This document shows, one piece after another, positions 47,881 through 57,742 of a stretch of 64,000 nt of DNA; positions within the stretch are counted from its first letter, which is position 1; every line of letters starts with the position of its first letter. The notes under the pieces were generated by a model. The model was not told the DNA's origin, made no database searches, and saw nothing but the letters and a program-made list of their open reading frames with translations. The stretch lies in NCBI GenBank assembly GCA_015655015.1, contig JAATFV010000154.1, forward strand, positions 1 through 64,000. Direction: 5' to 3'. Source of the stretch: Chitinophagales bacterium (GTDB lineage: Bacteria > Bacteroidota > Bacteroidia > Chitinophagales > Chitinophagaceae). The translations under genes were made by a program, and so were the position numbers.

Positions 47881-50800
47881 ATGCAATTGCAACTGCTTTT
47901 TAAACAGTGTTTTAAAAAAACACCTGTTTTATTAAAAATCATGTTAGCTATGAAACTTGCCGCTTTATTATTGATCGCAACCTGTATGCAGGCAAGCGGA
48001 AAGGGGTATTCTCAGGGCATTTCCATTTCCCAAAAGAATACGCCTTTAGAAAGGGTATTCAGCAAAATTAAACAACAAACCGGCTATTTTTTCTGGTATG
48101 ATTCAAAAATCCTGGATGCCGCCAAAAGGGTGGATATAAATGTAAAAAACGCATCTCTTGAACAGGTTCTGGATCTTTGTATGGCAGGACAGGGGCTTGG
48201 TTATAAGATCATCAATAAAATGGTCGTGATTAGCCGGATAGCAGCGCCTTCACGAGACGACCTGGTTGTAGCAGACGAGCCGCCTGTGACGATCACCGGG
48301 AGAATAACGAATGAAAAAGGGCAACCGCTCATCGGCGTTTCTATAAGAGTAAAAGGAACTTCCCGTGGTGTTATGACAGATGAAAAGGGGCAATTTAGCA
48401 TTGTTACCACGAATGATGCCATCCTGCAGATATCGTTCATAGGATATATGACCCAGGAAATTCCTGTCTCTAACAGGACTGAAATTAATATAGAACTGAA
48501 GGAAAGCGTTTTGGAGCTGGACAAGGCGGTGGTGATCGGGTATGGTACTACTAAAAGGGCCACGCTCACCGGAGCCGTCTCAGTTGTAGGCGCCGAACAG
48601 CTGGAAAACAGGCCGACAGCGCAGGTGTTGAACTCCTTGCAAGGCATTGTTCCCGGTTTGGTGATCTTGAGAAACGACGCTGGCCGGCCGGGCGGGGAAT
48701 CAATTACGGCAACGATCAGGGGAGTTACTTCCAGGACGGGCGCCAGCATATTGGTTGTTATCGATGGAATACCGTCCATGCTCGGAATCGGTGAACTGGC
48801 TAATATCAGCCCGAATGAAATAGAAAGTATCACGATCCTAAAGGATGCGCAGGCCGCTATTTATGGTTCCCAGGCAGCAGCCGGGGTCATGCTGGTGACT
48901 ACAAAGAGGGGGAAGACCATGAAGCCCCTGATCGAAGTAAACAGCAATCTTACGGTGAATAAACCCGGCATTGTCAGAAAGCAACTGAATATTCTTCAGG
49001 CAATCGACGTGCTGAACCAGTCTTTTGTAAATGATGGCAATACCAATAATTACTGGTCTCCCTTCGTTCAATATATTAATACGACCGATCTGTCAAAAAC
49101 GACCACGATATCTCCGGGCCCTTTTTCCGATACGCACGACCTGACCTTGAGCAACAATGACTGGATGAATATAATGTGGGGCCATGCTGTGCAAAAGAAC
49201 TTCGACGTCGCCGTATCCGGCAGGTCAGATCGTTCGAATTATTACGTGACTTTGGGCTACCTGAACCAGCCCTCCATGATGCAATACGGCACAGATTATC
49301 TTCACAAATATACTTTCAGGGGCAAGTACGGGTTCGAGATCACCAAATATTTATCCGTCAACACCAATCTGGCGCTGACGACCCAAAAAAGGACTGAACC
49401 TACCAACTACGGTACGATCGAGAGTTTGGCGGCTACCAATATGTCAGGAATGTCGAAATATACTCCCGATGGTCATTATTATGGATGGGGAGGGTATTTG
49501 AGCGCTATCGGTTATGCCGAAAAGGGAGGGCAGCTCACGGATAATAACACGGAGGGAAACCTCCAGTTCGAAGGCATCCTCAAGCCGGTAAAAAACCTGG
49601 AAATAAGGGTGCAGTATAATACGGACCAGTTCGTGGGTGACGACAGCCATAACCAGTTGGGATTCGATAACTATTATATGGACGGGACGCCTGATTTCAA
49701 TTCTATCGTTACCTATGGAGGATATGAATCGGTCGGAGCCTATTTTCTCAGGAGTCAGCAGAATACTACCAATATATTCGGCACTTATAAATATGCTCTG
49801 GAAAAGCATAATTTCAGCTTGTTGGGAGGATTTTCTAATACCCAGTTCAACACGCGGGTAATTACCGCAGACAGGCGCGGTGACCCCAACCTGACAAGCC
49901 AGGATTTAATTTATCTGGGAGCCGGCAGCGCTGACTTTCAATATAATTCAGAAAGCAAATCAGCCACCGCGCTTAATTCGTTATTCGCCAGATTGACCTA
50001 TGACTTCGATGAGAAATATATTTTCGAAGGCAATTTTCGCAAGGATATTTCTTCCAGTTTTGCCCCGGGTCACCGGTCCGCATCCTTTTTCGGCGGTTCG
50101 GCAGGTTGGGTATTTACCAGAGAGAAATTTTTTCCCGACATGGGGAAATATCTGAATAACGGGAAATTGAGGTTGTCCTGGGGGCAACTGGGGAATCAAA
50201 CCGGGATAGGAGCCTATGATTATATCCAGCTAATCGGGGCTGGCGCATCCTACCCGATAGGCGATCCATTGAATCCTTCTTATGCGGTCGAATATTATGT
50301 GCCTTCCCTTAAAAGTGCGACAAGAAGCTGGGAAAAAATAGAGACAAAGAATATAGGGATCGATCTGATCGGATTGGATAACCGATTGTCCGTAAGCTTT
50401 GATTACTTCGTCAAGAAGAATCCGAATATGTTTTATTCTTCCGAATTCCCCAGTGTCCTGGGAATTACCCCTCCTTCTATCAACGGGGCCAAATTACAGA
50501 CGAAAGGCTGGGAGGTTTCCCTGAGCTGGCGCGATAAGATATCAACGGATTGGAAGTACAATATCTCCGTCGTACTGAGTAACAATACCAGCAAAGTACT
50601 TTCGCTCGCGGACTCACGTACGCCCGGTTACGGGCTTAACAATTGGGTGGAGGGTTATTCGGCAGGCTCGTATTTTACCTACAAATATGACGGCCTGATA
50701 AAATCTGATGCCGACCTGGCGTCATATAAGAATACGATAACGTCGGGAGTGCCGACTAATCTCAGGACAGGGGATGCCAAATATAAGGACCTGAACGGAG

Positions 50801-51360
50801 ATGGCAAATTAACGCCGGTACTCTATAATCCAAAAGACCCTGCCAGCGGCGGCGACATGGTCAACATCGGCAATAACAATACGCGATACAGCTTCAGTTT
50901 CAACCTGGGATTCGATTATAAAGGATTTTATATAAACGCACTGTTCCAGGGAGTGGGAAAAGTTATGGTAATGGATAATAGTACTGACAAATACGCCTAT
51001 TACAGAAATCCGCTTCAATATTATTATAACAAAACATGGACGGACGAACGTCCGGATGCCAAATACCCCAAGTTATCTCAGAATGGGACCATTGTATCCT
51101 GGAATTACACGATGTCTGACGCACCTTATATGTTCGAGAATGCTGGGTATCTCCGGTTGAAGAACCTGCAGTTTGGATATACCTTCCAGCCGGCTCTGCT
51201 GAAAAAGTTGCACATGGAAGCCCTGCAGATTTATTTCAGCGGAGCGGATCTGGCAGAATGGAGCGGAATACCAAAAGGCTTTGAAGTCGAAAGGCCCTAC
51301 GTTGTATCCAAGACGCCCTATCCCAGATCCTATACCCTTGGCCTGAATTTCTCCTTATAA
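47881..51360 (+). CDS. STN-domain SusC/RagA TonB-linked outer-membrane receptor (GH116 locus)
   Basis: An 1159-residue receptor. Long signal (about 1-45, MLAMKLAALLLIATCMQAS), STN domain (about 50-120: ISISQKNTPLERVFSKIKQQTGYFFWYDSKIL ... NASLEQVLDLCMAGQGLGYKIINKMVVISR), which contacts FecR in the periplasm, CarboxypepD_reg domain (about 136-212: ITGRITNEKGQPLIGVSIRVKGTSRGVMTDEKGQFSI), SusC box DKAVVIGYGTTKRATLTGAVSVV, plug (ESITILKDAQAAIYGSQAAAGVMLVTTKRG) and barrel to the end (YPRSYTLGLNFSL). Size is normal for STN-type SusC. It is followed after 17 bp by susD. Confidence 0.94.
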   Translation: MQLQLLFKQCFKKTPVLLKIMLAMKLAALLLIATCMQASGKGYSQGISISQKNTPLERVFSKIKQQTGYFFWYDSKILDAAKRVDINVKNASLEQVLDLCMAGQGLGYKIINKMVVISRIAAPSRDDLVVADEPPVTITGRITNEKGQPLIGVSIRVKGTSRGVMTDEKGQFSIVTTNDAILQISFIGYMTQEIPVSNRTEINIELKESVLELDKAVVIGYGTTKRATLTGAVSVVGAEQLENRPTAQVLNSLQGIVPGLVILRNDAGRPGGESITATIRGVTSRTGASILVVIDGIPSMLGIGELANISPNEIESITILKDAQAAIYGSQAAAGVMLVTTKRGKTMKPLIEVNSNLTVNKPGIVRKQLNILQAIDVLNQSFVNDGNTNNYWSPFVQYINTTDLSKTTTISPGPFSDTHDLTLSNNDWMNIMWGHAVQKNFDVAVSGRSDRSNYYVTLGYLNQPSMMQYGTDYLHKYTFRGKYGFEITKYLSVNTNLALTTQKRTEPTNYGTIESLAATNMSGMSKYTPDGHYYGWGGYLSAIGYAEKGGQLTDNNTEGNLQFEGILKPVKNLEIRVQYNTDQFVGDDSHNQLGFDNYYMDGTPDFNSIVTYGGYESVGAYFLRSQQNTTNIFGTYKYALEKHNFSLLGGFSNTQFNTRVITADRRGDPNLTSQDLIYLGAGSADFQYNSESKSATALNSLFARLTYDFDEKYIFEGNFRKDISSSFAPGHRSASFFGGSAGWVFTREKFFPDMGKYLNNGKLRLSWGQLGNQTGIGAYDYIQLIGAGASYPIGDPLNPSYAVEYYVPSLKSATRSWEKIETKNIGIDLIGLDNRLSVSFDYFVKKNPNMFYSSEFPSVLGITPPSINGAKLQTKGWEVSLSWRDKISTDWKYNISVVLSNNTSKVLSLADSRTPGYGLNNWVEGYSAGSYFTYKYDGLIKSDADLASYKNTITSGVPTNLRTGDAKYKDLNGDGKLTPVLYNPKDPASGGDMVNIGNNNTRYSFSFNLGFDYKGFYINALFQGVGKVMVMDNSTDKYAYYRNPLQYYYNKTWTDERPDAKYPKLSQNGTIVSWNYTMSDAPYMFENAGYLRLKNLQFGYTFQPALLKKLHMEALQIYFSGADLAEWSGIPKGFEVERPYVVSKTPYPRSYTLGLNFSL

Positions 51361-51377
51361 TACTCAAAACTAATTAC

Positions 51378-53078
51378 ATGAAATCCCGATATATTTTTCT
51401 GCTTGTTGGTTTTTTGACGGGCACATTACTCTTTTCTTGTAAAAAATCCCTCGATCTTTCTCCAGAGGATACCCTGTCGGAAGCGGATTTTTTTACCAGC
51501 GCAAAGGATTTTTCACTCTTTGCCAACCAGTTTTACTCCTATTTACCAACGTATAACGAAGATGACGCTAACTCGGATATCGCCATGCCGATCAGCGGAG
51601 TTAGTACGATCAGCAATAGTTCTTATATCGCTCCCGTTTCCGATGACGTATGGAATGCCTCTTACAGCTATGTCTGGCAAACGTCCTATCTGCTTGGAAA
51701 AGTGTCCGCCGCTTCAAACGAGCTGAAATCCCAGATAACAAGATATGATGCGGAAGCGCGGTTTTTCCGGGCGCTTACCTATTACAACCTCGTGAAAAGA
51801 TTCGGGGACGTACCGCTCGTGGAAACACAGCTCGATGTTTCCAACACAGACATCATTTACGGTCCCCGTACCCCCAGATCTGAAGTCATCGGTTTTGTCC
51901 TCAATGAATTGGATACGGCGATCGCCGAGCTTCCCCTCGAGAGCGATATCGCTGTTGCCGACAAAGGAAGAATATCGAAAGGGGCTGCTTTGGCATTGGA
52001 AGCGCGCGTGGCGCTCTTCGAAGCCTCCTGGCGAAAATTTCATAATACGGGAGATGATCCCAACACATTGTACAATAAGGCGATCGATGCCTGCAAGCAA
52101 ATTTTCACCAGCGGTCAATATGCTTTGTTCGACAAAAGGAGTGTCATGGGAGATAGCAGTTACCGTTTTTTCTTCATCCTGGATAAGATTGCCTCCAATC
52201 CCGCAGGATTGACCAAAGAGGATCAAAATGAAAATATCCTGGTCAGACGGTATGATAACGAAATAGCCGCCTCGCCGGGAGTTACGGAGAGTCCCTCACC
52301 CACACGGAAAATGGCGGATATGTTTCTTTGTGCGGACGGACTGCCTATTGAAAAGTCCTCGCTGTTCGGGGGATACTCATTGGTCAGCAGCGAGTTCGTC
52401 CACCGGGACCCGCGTATGCAGAACGATTTCCTTGTTCCGCTGCAGCGTTATTGGTCCTTCTCTCAACCTGCCTATTATCGTAACTGGGCTAGTCCGGCCT
52501 CGGGAGGACGTCTGTATACCGTAACCTTTAATACCATCACGCAAACCGGCTATGCGCGGCACAAATTCGCGCAGGAAATTCAGTCGCCGTTCAGCACCGA
52601 CTACCCTGTCATCCGACTGGCAGAGATCTATTTGATCTATGCGGAATCGGTGTTTGAGCGCGACGGAACGATCAGTGATGCCGATTTGGACCTGTCTGTC
52701 AACCAACTCCGCAGCCGCGTAGGAATGCCCGGGCTGACAAATGCCTTCGTTTCCGCCAACGGATTGGACATGCGTAATGAGATCCGCCGGGAACGTACCG
52801 TGGAACTATTTATGGAGGGTTTCAGATTCGACGATTTGAGAAGGTGGAAGACGGCCGAAACGGAATTGCCGCAGCCTTTGCGGGGAATCAAATTCACAGG
52901 TACCCAATTTTCTACCGATCCGGCATGGAGTAATCTGACCTTTACGAAGGATGCGGATGGATTTATTATCCTGGAAGGCGCAGGCAGCAGATCATTCCCC
53001 CAAAAAAATTATCTATTCCCCATTCCTACCCGGCAAATTGTGCTGGATCCGAAGCTGGTACAAAACCCCGGCTGGTAG
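51378..53078 (+). CDS. SusD/RagB-type surface lipoprotein (GH116 locus)
   Basis: A 566-residue lipoprotein. Signal with lipobox LLFSC (Cys21), then SLDLSPEDTLSEADFFTSAKDF, a TPR-rich core (RYDAEARFFRALTYYNLVKRFGDVPLV; RISKGAALALEARVALFEASW) and the C-terminal family end NEIRRERTVELFMEGFRFDDLRRWKTAE ... NYLFPIPTRQIVLDPKLVQNPGW. It pairs with the upstream SusC. Ligand is unknown; the GH116 gene that follows suggests a beta-glucoside or beta-xyloside type substrate. Confidence 0.93.
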   Translation: MKSRYIFLLVGFLTGTLLFSCKKSLDLSPEDTLSEADFFTSAKDFSLFANQFYSYLPTYNEDDANSDIAMPISGVSTISNSSYIAPVSDDVWNASYSYVWQTSYLLGKVSAASNELKSQITRYDAEARFFRALTYYNLVKRFGDVPLVETQLDVSNTDIIYGPRTPRSEVIGFVLNELDTAIAELPLESDIAVADKGRISKGAALALEARVALFEASWRKFHNTGDDPNTLYNKAIDACKQIFTSGQYALFDKRSVMGDSSYRFFFILDKIASNPAGLTKEDQNENILVRRYDNEIAASPGVTESPSPTRKMADMFLCADGLPIEKSSLFGGYSLVSSEFVHRDPRMQNDFLVPLQRYWSFSQPAYYRNWASPASGGRLYTVTFNTITQTGYARHKFAQEIQSPFSTDYPVIRLAEIYLIYAESVFERDGTISDADLDLSVNQLRSRVGMPGLTNAFVSANGLDMRNEIRRERTVELFMEGFRFDDLRRWKTAETELPQPLRGIKFTGTQFSTDPAWSNLTFTKDADGFIILEGAGSRSFPQKNYLFPIPTRQIVLDPKLVQNPGW

Positions 53079-53172
53079 CGGAGGAAGAATAAATGGACCG
53101 GCAGGCTGGAACTTTCAGCCTGATAATAATATATGTGGTGGAATCGGGAGATTCCAATTTAAAAACGACAGC

Positions 53173-55827
53173 ATGAAACGAAGAAATTTTCTAAAAGCAT
53201 CGGCTATACTGGCGACTGCCCGGGGGGTTCATACCATGGCAGGTCCGTTCACCCTGTCAGACTATTCCCGCGCTATGGCGCCTGCAGATAAAAAACTGGA
53301 CAGGAATTGGGTAAAATCATTGTTCGCAGGTGGACCCGCCACCACTTACAGAAAGACCAGAAATGAATTGAAATATATCGGTATGCCGGTGGGGGGGCTC
53401 TGCTGCGGGACTGTCTACCTGGGCGGGGATGGCAGGTTATGGCTGTGGGACATATTCAACGAGAATCAATTGGGTGCCGTCACCAAAGTCCTCCCTATCA
53501 AGATGGAGGCTTTTAAGGTAAAGGAGATCAATAATATCTTTGGCACCTTATACCTGGAGCCCGCTACCGTGGACCTGAGGCCCTTGCAGCAGGGGATTGC
53601 GCTGCTGATCACCAGGGGAGAGACTACGACGGTGCGACGGCTTCAGGAAGATGAGTGGGATGAAATTATTTTTGAAGCAACCTATCCTGCGGCCCGGATC
53701 ACTTATGTGGACAAAACATTGCCACTTGAAGTTACCCTGGACGCATTTTCGCCTTTTATTCCCTCCGATGTCGAAAACAGCAGCCTGCCTGCCACCATCC
53801 AGTCCGTATCCATCAAAAATTTGTCGGGGGAACCGGTCACGGTAGAAGTCGTCGGCTGGCTCGAAAATAAGATGCTGTTGCACACGGCAAAAAAAGAGAC
53901 CGCTTTTACCCGGGTGAATAAGCCGTTTGCGGACGAATATGGGAAAGGAGTATGGTTGGACTGCGGCAGCGATCTTCCGGATATCCGGAATGCGCCTGAC
54001 TTCGGCAATATGAGCTTGTCGGTCGTTGGCGCGGCTGCTGTCTGCATACCGGACATTTCTGCAGATAACCACCCCTCCCTGCGCCCGTTAAAGGCTTCGA
54101 TCCCTTTGTCCGGCAACGCCCCGGTAGCAGCAGTCATAACCCGGCACGTGCTGCAACCGGGACAGACGGCCACTGCAGATTTTATCCTCTCCTGGTACAC
54201 CCCTAACAGCGCACTTAAGATAGAGACGCCGGATATCCATTATTATTCGAAGAAATTTTCCAGCGCTCAGGCTGCAGCGGAATATATTGCCCGGAAGTAC
54301 AGCTATTTGAAAACTACCACTTTATTATGGAAGCATACCTGGCAGGACAGTTCACTTCCCTCCTGGTTCATGGAAAGGACCTTCCTGAATATTTCCACGC
54401 TGGCCACCACCACCTCTCACCGGTTTGCCTCAGGGAGGTTTTATGCCTGGGAAGGGGTGGGATGCTGTCCAGGCACCTGTACCCACGTTTACCAATATGC
54501 GCATGCAATGGCAAGGATATTCCCGGAACTGGAACGCGACATGCGCGAAAGAGTAGACCTGGGGCTGGCTTTCGATAAATCTACCGGGAAAATCGGATAC
54601 CGGGGAGAGAATACAGGTCCTTCCATAGACGGTCAGGCCGGGGTAATCCTGCGTATATACCGGGAATACCTCATGTCCGCAGATGGGGCTATCCTTCATA
54701 AAAATTGGGATAAGATCAAGGCTGCGATCACCTTTCTTATGCTGCAGGATAAGAACAAGGACGGTATGGAGGATACCCCGATGGAAAATACGCTGGATGC
54801 GTTGTGGAGCGGCGAAATCTCCTGGATAGTGGGATTGTGCCTCGCCGCCGTACGCGCCGGGGAAAAAATGGCGGAAGAAATGGGTGATACGGATTTTGCG
54901 GCCGTATGCGCGGATTATGTCCGAAAAGGAAGCCACAACATGGAAACCTACCTTTTCAATGGCGAGTATTTTATCCACCGTCCCGATTCCGTCCAGGGAA
55001 AAAAGGGAATAGGCTCCTACAATACCTGCCATATCGACCAGGTTTACGGCCAGTCATGGGCCTGGCAGGCAGGATTGGGAAGAATTCTGGACAAGGAAAA
55101 GACCATGGGCGCATTACGCTCCCTCTGGAAATATAATTACATGCCGGATGTTGGTCCTTACATCAAAGAGCATCCCGGCGGCAGATTTTATGCCCTGGCC
55201 GGCGAAGGAGGGATGGTCATGAATACCAACCCGATGAAAGATCCGCAGCCTTATGGGGACGCTCAGGCATGGCAGGTAGGTTATTTCAGCGAATGCATGA
55301 GTGGTTTCGAACACCAGGTGGCATCCCACATGATGGCGGAGGGAATGACGAAGGAAGCGCTGATACTTACCCGTACCATTCACGATCGATATCATGCCGC
55401 CAAACGCAATCCTTTTAACGAGATCGAATGCAGCGATCATTATGGCAGGGCCATGGCCAGCTTCGGAACCTTCATCAATGCCTGCGGATTTCACTATCAT
55501 GGCCCACGGGGCTCCGTCACATTCGCCCCTAAATTAACCCCGGAGAATTTCAGGGCGCCCTTCAATGTTGCGGAAGGCTGGGGTACCTATGCACAGCAGA
55601 TAAAGGGAAAAAAAATCAACGCACAGCTGAAAATTGTTTACGGGAAGTTAAAACTGAAACAATTGAACGTGGAAGTACCTGTCTCGCAAAAGATAAAAAA
55701 GATCAAAATATTATTGGGTAACGAGCCGTTGCCTTGCACCTTTATCCAGACGGACAGCCATTGCGAAATGACACTGGCGAAAGAAGTTACTATCACACAG
55801 GGACAGATGCTGGATGTTACCATTTAA
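53173..55827 (+). CDS. GH116-family beta-glucosidase / non-lysosomal glucosylceramidase-like enzyme
   Basis: An 884-residue exported enzyme; ATG 53173 is chosen because it gives a Tat-like signal (MKRRNFLKASAILATARG), while the open frame from 52951 overlaps susD and has no family match. N-terminal GH116 beta-sandwich (ELKYIGMPVGGLCCGTVYLGGDGRLWLWDIFN) and C-terminal (alpha/alpha)6 DUF608-type catalytic domain (RFYAWEGVGCCPGTCTHVYQYAHAMARIFPELER; NTLDALWSGEISWIVGLCLAAVRAGE; FSECMSGFEHQVASHMMAEGM). Known members hydrolyse beta-glucosides, beta-xylosides or glucosylceramide. It lies 94 bp after susD and 46 bp before a G3E GTPase. Specificity cannot be deduced. Confidence 0.9.
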   Translation: MKRRNFLKASAILATARGVHTMAGPFTLSDYSRAMAPADKKLDRNWVKSLFAGGPATTYRKTRNELKYIGMPVGGLCCGTVYLGGDGRLWLWDIFNENQLGAVTKVLPIKMEAFKVKEINNIFGTLYLEPATVDLRPLQQGIALLITRGETTTVRRLQEDEWDEIIFEATYPAARITYVDKTLPLEVTLDAFSPFIPSDVENSSLPATIQSVSIKNLSGEPVTVEVVGWLENKMLLHTAKKETAFTRVNKPFADEYGKGVWLDCGSDLPDIRNAPDFGNMSLSVVGAAAVCIPDISADNHPSLRPLKASIPLSGNAPVAAVITRHVLQPGQTATADFILSWYTPNSALKIETPDIHYYSKKFSSAQAAAEYIARKYSYLKTTTLLWKHTWQDSSLPSWFMERTFLNISTLATTTSHRFASGRFYAWEGVGCCPGTCTHVYQYAHAMARIFPELERDMRERVDLGLAFDKSTGKIGYRGENTGPSIDGQAGVILRIYREYLMSADGAILHKNWDKIKAAITFLMLQDKNKDGMEDTPMENTLDALWSGEISWIVGLCLAAVRAGEKMAEEMGDTDFAAVCADYVRKGSHNMETYLFNGEYFIHRPDSVQGKKGIGSYNTCHIDQVYGQSWAWQAGLGRILDKEKTMGALRSLWKYNYMPDVGPYIKEHPGGRFYALAGEGGMVMNTNPMKDPQPYGDAQAWQVGYFSECMSGFEHQVASHMMAEGMTKEALILTRTIHDRYHAAKRNPFNEIECSDHYGRAMASFGTFINACGFHYHGPRGSVTFAPKLTPENFRAPFNVAEGWGTYAQQIKGKKINAQLKIVYGKLKLKQLNVEVPVSQKIKKIKILLGNEPLPCTFIQTDSHCEMTLAKEVTITQGQMLDVTI

Positions 55828-55873
55828 TACAGACAGACGATCTTTCTCTCCATTCATTTAAAAAACGGGGCAC

Positions 55874-56959
55874 ATGAAAATTTTTTTGATAGGAGGATTT
55901 CTGGGCAGCGGCAAAACGACGGCCATCCGGCAGGGGGTAGTGCTGCTGGAGCAGGCAGGAGAACTTGCAGGGGTGGTTACCAATGACCAGGGAGATCAGC
56001 TCGTGGATACCCTGTTCATGCAGAAAGAAGGGGTAAACGTAACCGAAGTAACCGGCAGCTGTTTTTGCTGTAACTACGGGGAATTTTCGAAAAGCATCGG
56101 GACTTTGCAGGAGAGGCATAAGGTTAATGTCATTTTCGCCGAATCGGTCGGTTCCTGCACCGACCTGGTAGCAACCATCGTGAAACCCTTGTTGGCAACC
56201 GGGGACGGCAATATCAGCGTAGTATTATCCGTCTTTGCCGATGTGCGCCTGTTGTATGCTTACCTGGAGACGAATGGAGATATCTTTCACGGATATATGA
56301 ACTACATCTATAAAAAGCAGCTGGAAGAGGCAGATATTATAGTGGTAAATAAGATGGATCTGCTTGCGCCGCAACAGGCCGAAGTGGTAAGAAACCGAAT
56401 AACGAAGACCTACCCCGGAACAAAAATACTCTTCCAGAATTCACTCGAAGCAGAACACGTGCGCCGCTGGCTGGCAGTCGCCGGTGAATTCAAGGCTGAA
56501 GGCGACCGGCAATCGCTGGACATCAATTATAACGATTATGCCGCCGGGGAGGCCGAAATGGTATGGTATGACAGTGATCTGACGATAACCACTCCCGACA
56601 AACAGGCTGCCAAGGCGGCTTCTCAGCTGGTCACTGCCATTCACAACGGCTTTGCACAGGGAAAATATCTCATCGGCCATCTGAAATTCTTTTTGACCGG
56701 AGGCAACCACCATAGGAAAATCAGCTACACCACCATTGCCGGGGGAAACAGCTTGCCGACGGAAATGAATTGGCAAACCAATAAAGTTTCCTTGATAATG
56801 AACGGACGAGTGAAAGCCGACCCGGCACAGATGAAGGAAGTCATGCAACATGCCATAATGCAGATCAGCGAAAAACAGCCTTGTACGATAACTGAGAACA
56901 AGAAAATGGTATTCCGGCCTGGTTATCCCAGGCCAACTCATCGAATAGGTAATCAATAG
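55874..56959 (+). CDS. COG0523/G3E-family GTPase (CobW-like metallochaperone)
   Basis: A 361-residue cytosolic P-loop GTPase. Walker A GGFLGSGKTT (residues 7-16), the metal-binding CxCC motif at Cys63-Cys65-Cys66 (GSCFCCNYGEF), Walker B-like FAESVGSC, and the NKMDL guanine-recognition motif (VVNKMDLLAP). The C-terminal domain differs from canonical CobW and lacks an obvious His-rich stretch. Family members insert Zn or other metals into client proteins. Its place between a secreted GH116 and an aquaporin in a SusCD locus is unusual and gives no client; GH116 enzymes would be folded outside the cytosol unless exported by Tat. Confidence 0.85.
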   Translation: MKIFLIGGFLGSGKTTAIRQGVVLLEQAGELAGVVTNDQGDQLVDTLFMQKEGVNVTEVTGSCFCCNYGEFSKSIGTLQERHKVNVIFAESVGSCTDLVATIVKPLLATGDGNISVVLSVFADVRLLYAYLETNGDIFHGYMNYIYKKQLEEADIIVVNKMDLLAPQQAEVVRNRITKTYPGTKILFQNSLEAEHVRRWLAVAGEFKAEGDRQSLDINYNDYAAGEAEMVWYDSDLTITTPDKQAAKAASQLVTAIHNGFAQGKYLIGHLKFFLTGGNHHRKISYTTIAGGNSLPTEMNWQTNKVSLIMNGRVKADPAQMKEVMQHAIMQISEKQPCTITENKKMVFRPGYPRPTHRIGNQ

Positions 56960-56978
56960 TGACAAATATGGAATTGAA

Positions 56979-57656
56979 ATGTATCGTATGAACAGATACG
57001 CGGCAGAGTTTATAGGTACCTTCGCCATCGTTTTTTTCGGCACAGGCGGTATAGTCATTGATGAGCATACGCATGGCGCCATCGGTCATGCCGGCATAGC
57101 CATCACCTTCGGCCTTACCGTGATGAGCATGATATACACTTTTGGTGACGTCTCCGGAGCTCATTTGAACCCCGCTGTCACTATCGCCTTTTCGTTGGCC
57201 GGCCGTTTTCCGCGAGTCGAGGTTATCCCTTACATATCCTGCCAGGCCGCAGGTTCGATCATGGCAAGCCTGCTATTGAACTTCCTTTTCCCGATGAATC
57301 GCCTATTGGGGGCAACACTTCCTGCCGGCTCGGGAGCACAATCATTTATAATGGAGTTCGTGCTCACCTTTTTTTTGATGCTGGTCATTATACATGTGTC
57401 GACCGGCAGTAAGGAGCAGGGCATGTTTGCCGGTCTGGCTATTGGGGCGACGGTCACGCTGGAAGCCATGGTAGCGGGACCTATATGCGGCGCCAGCATG
57501 AATCCCGCCCGTTCACTGGGGCCGGCCCTCGTCTCCGGCCATTGCAGCTATTTGTGGATCTATATGGTTGCCACTTCGGCAGGAGCGTCCGCCGCAGTTC
57601 TTTCCTGGAAATTATTGCCGGCGCATCCCGCAGCGAAGAGCAATGCGTCGATATGA
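56979..57656 (+). CDS. MIP-family channel (aquaporin/glycerol facilitator)
   Basis: A 225-residue inner-membrane channel with six TM helices and the two NPA half-helices, GAHLNPAVTIAF and GASMNPARSLGPAL. The residue after the second NPA is Arg, as expected for the selectivity filter. Sequence resembles the aquaporin-like rather than the GlpF branch (short loops), but solute choice (water, glycerol, small neutral solutes) is not certain. Start at 56979 (MYRMNRYAAEF); ATG 56988 also possible. It begins 19 bp after the GTPase gene and ends the GH116 operon. Confidence 0.9.
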   Translation: MYRMNRYAAEFIGTFAIVFFGTGGIVIDEHTHGAIGHAGIAITFGLTVMSMIYTFGDVSGAHLNPAVTIAFSLAGRFPRVEVIPYISCQAAGSIMASLLLNFLFPMNRLLGATLPAGSGAQSFIMEFVLTFFLMLVIIHVSTGSKEQGMFAGLAIGATVTLEAMVAGPICGASMNPARSLGPALVSGHCSYLWIYMVATSAGASAAVLSWKLLPAHPAAKSNASI

Positions 57657-57742
57657 TATAGTGTTCATTATGGATATCAAATCATTCTTGATTTAAAAAT
57701 AAAAAGTCTAAACAGGTAATCGCTATCCATGAAATATGTGAT

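Noticed and set aside
52951..53172. N-terminal extension of GH116 overlapping susD
   Set aside because: The first 74 residues have no family match, overlap susD, and precede a good Tat-type signal at 53173.
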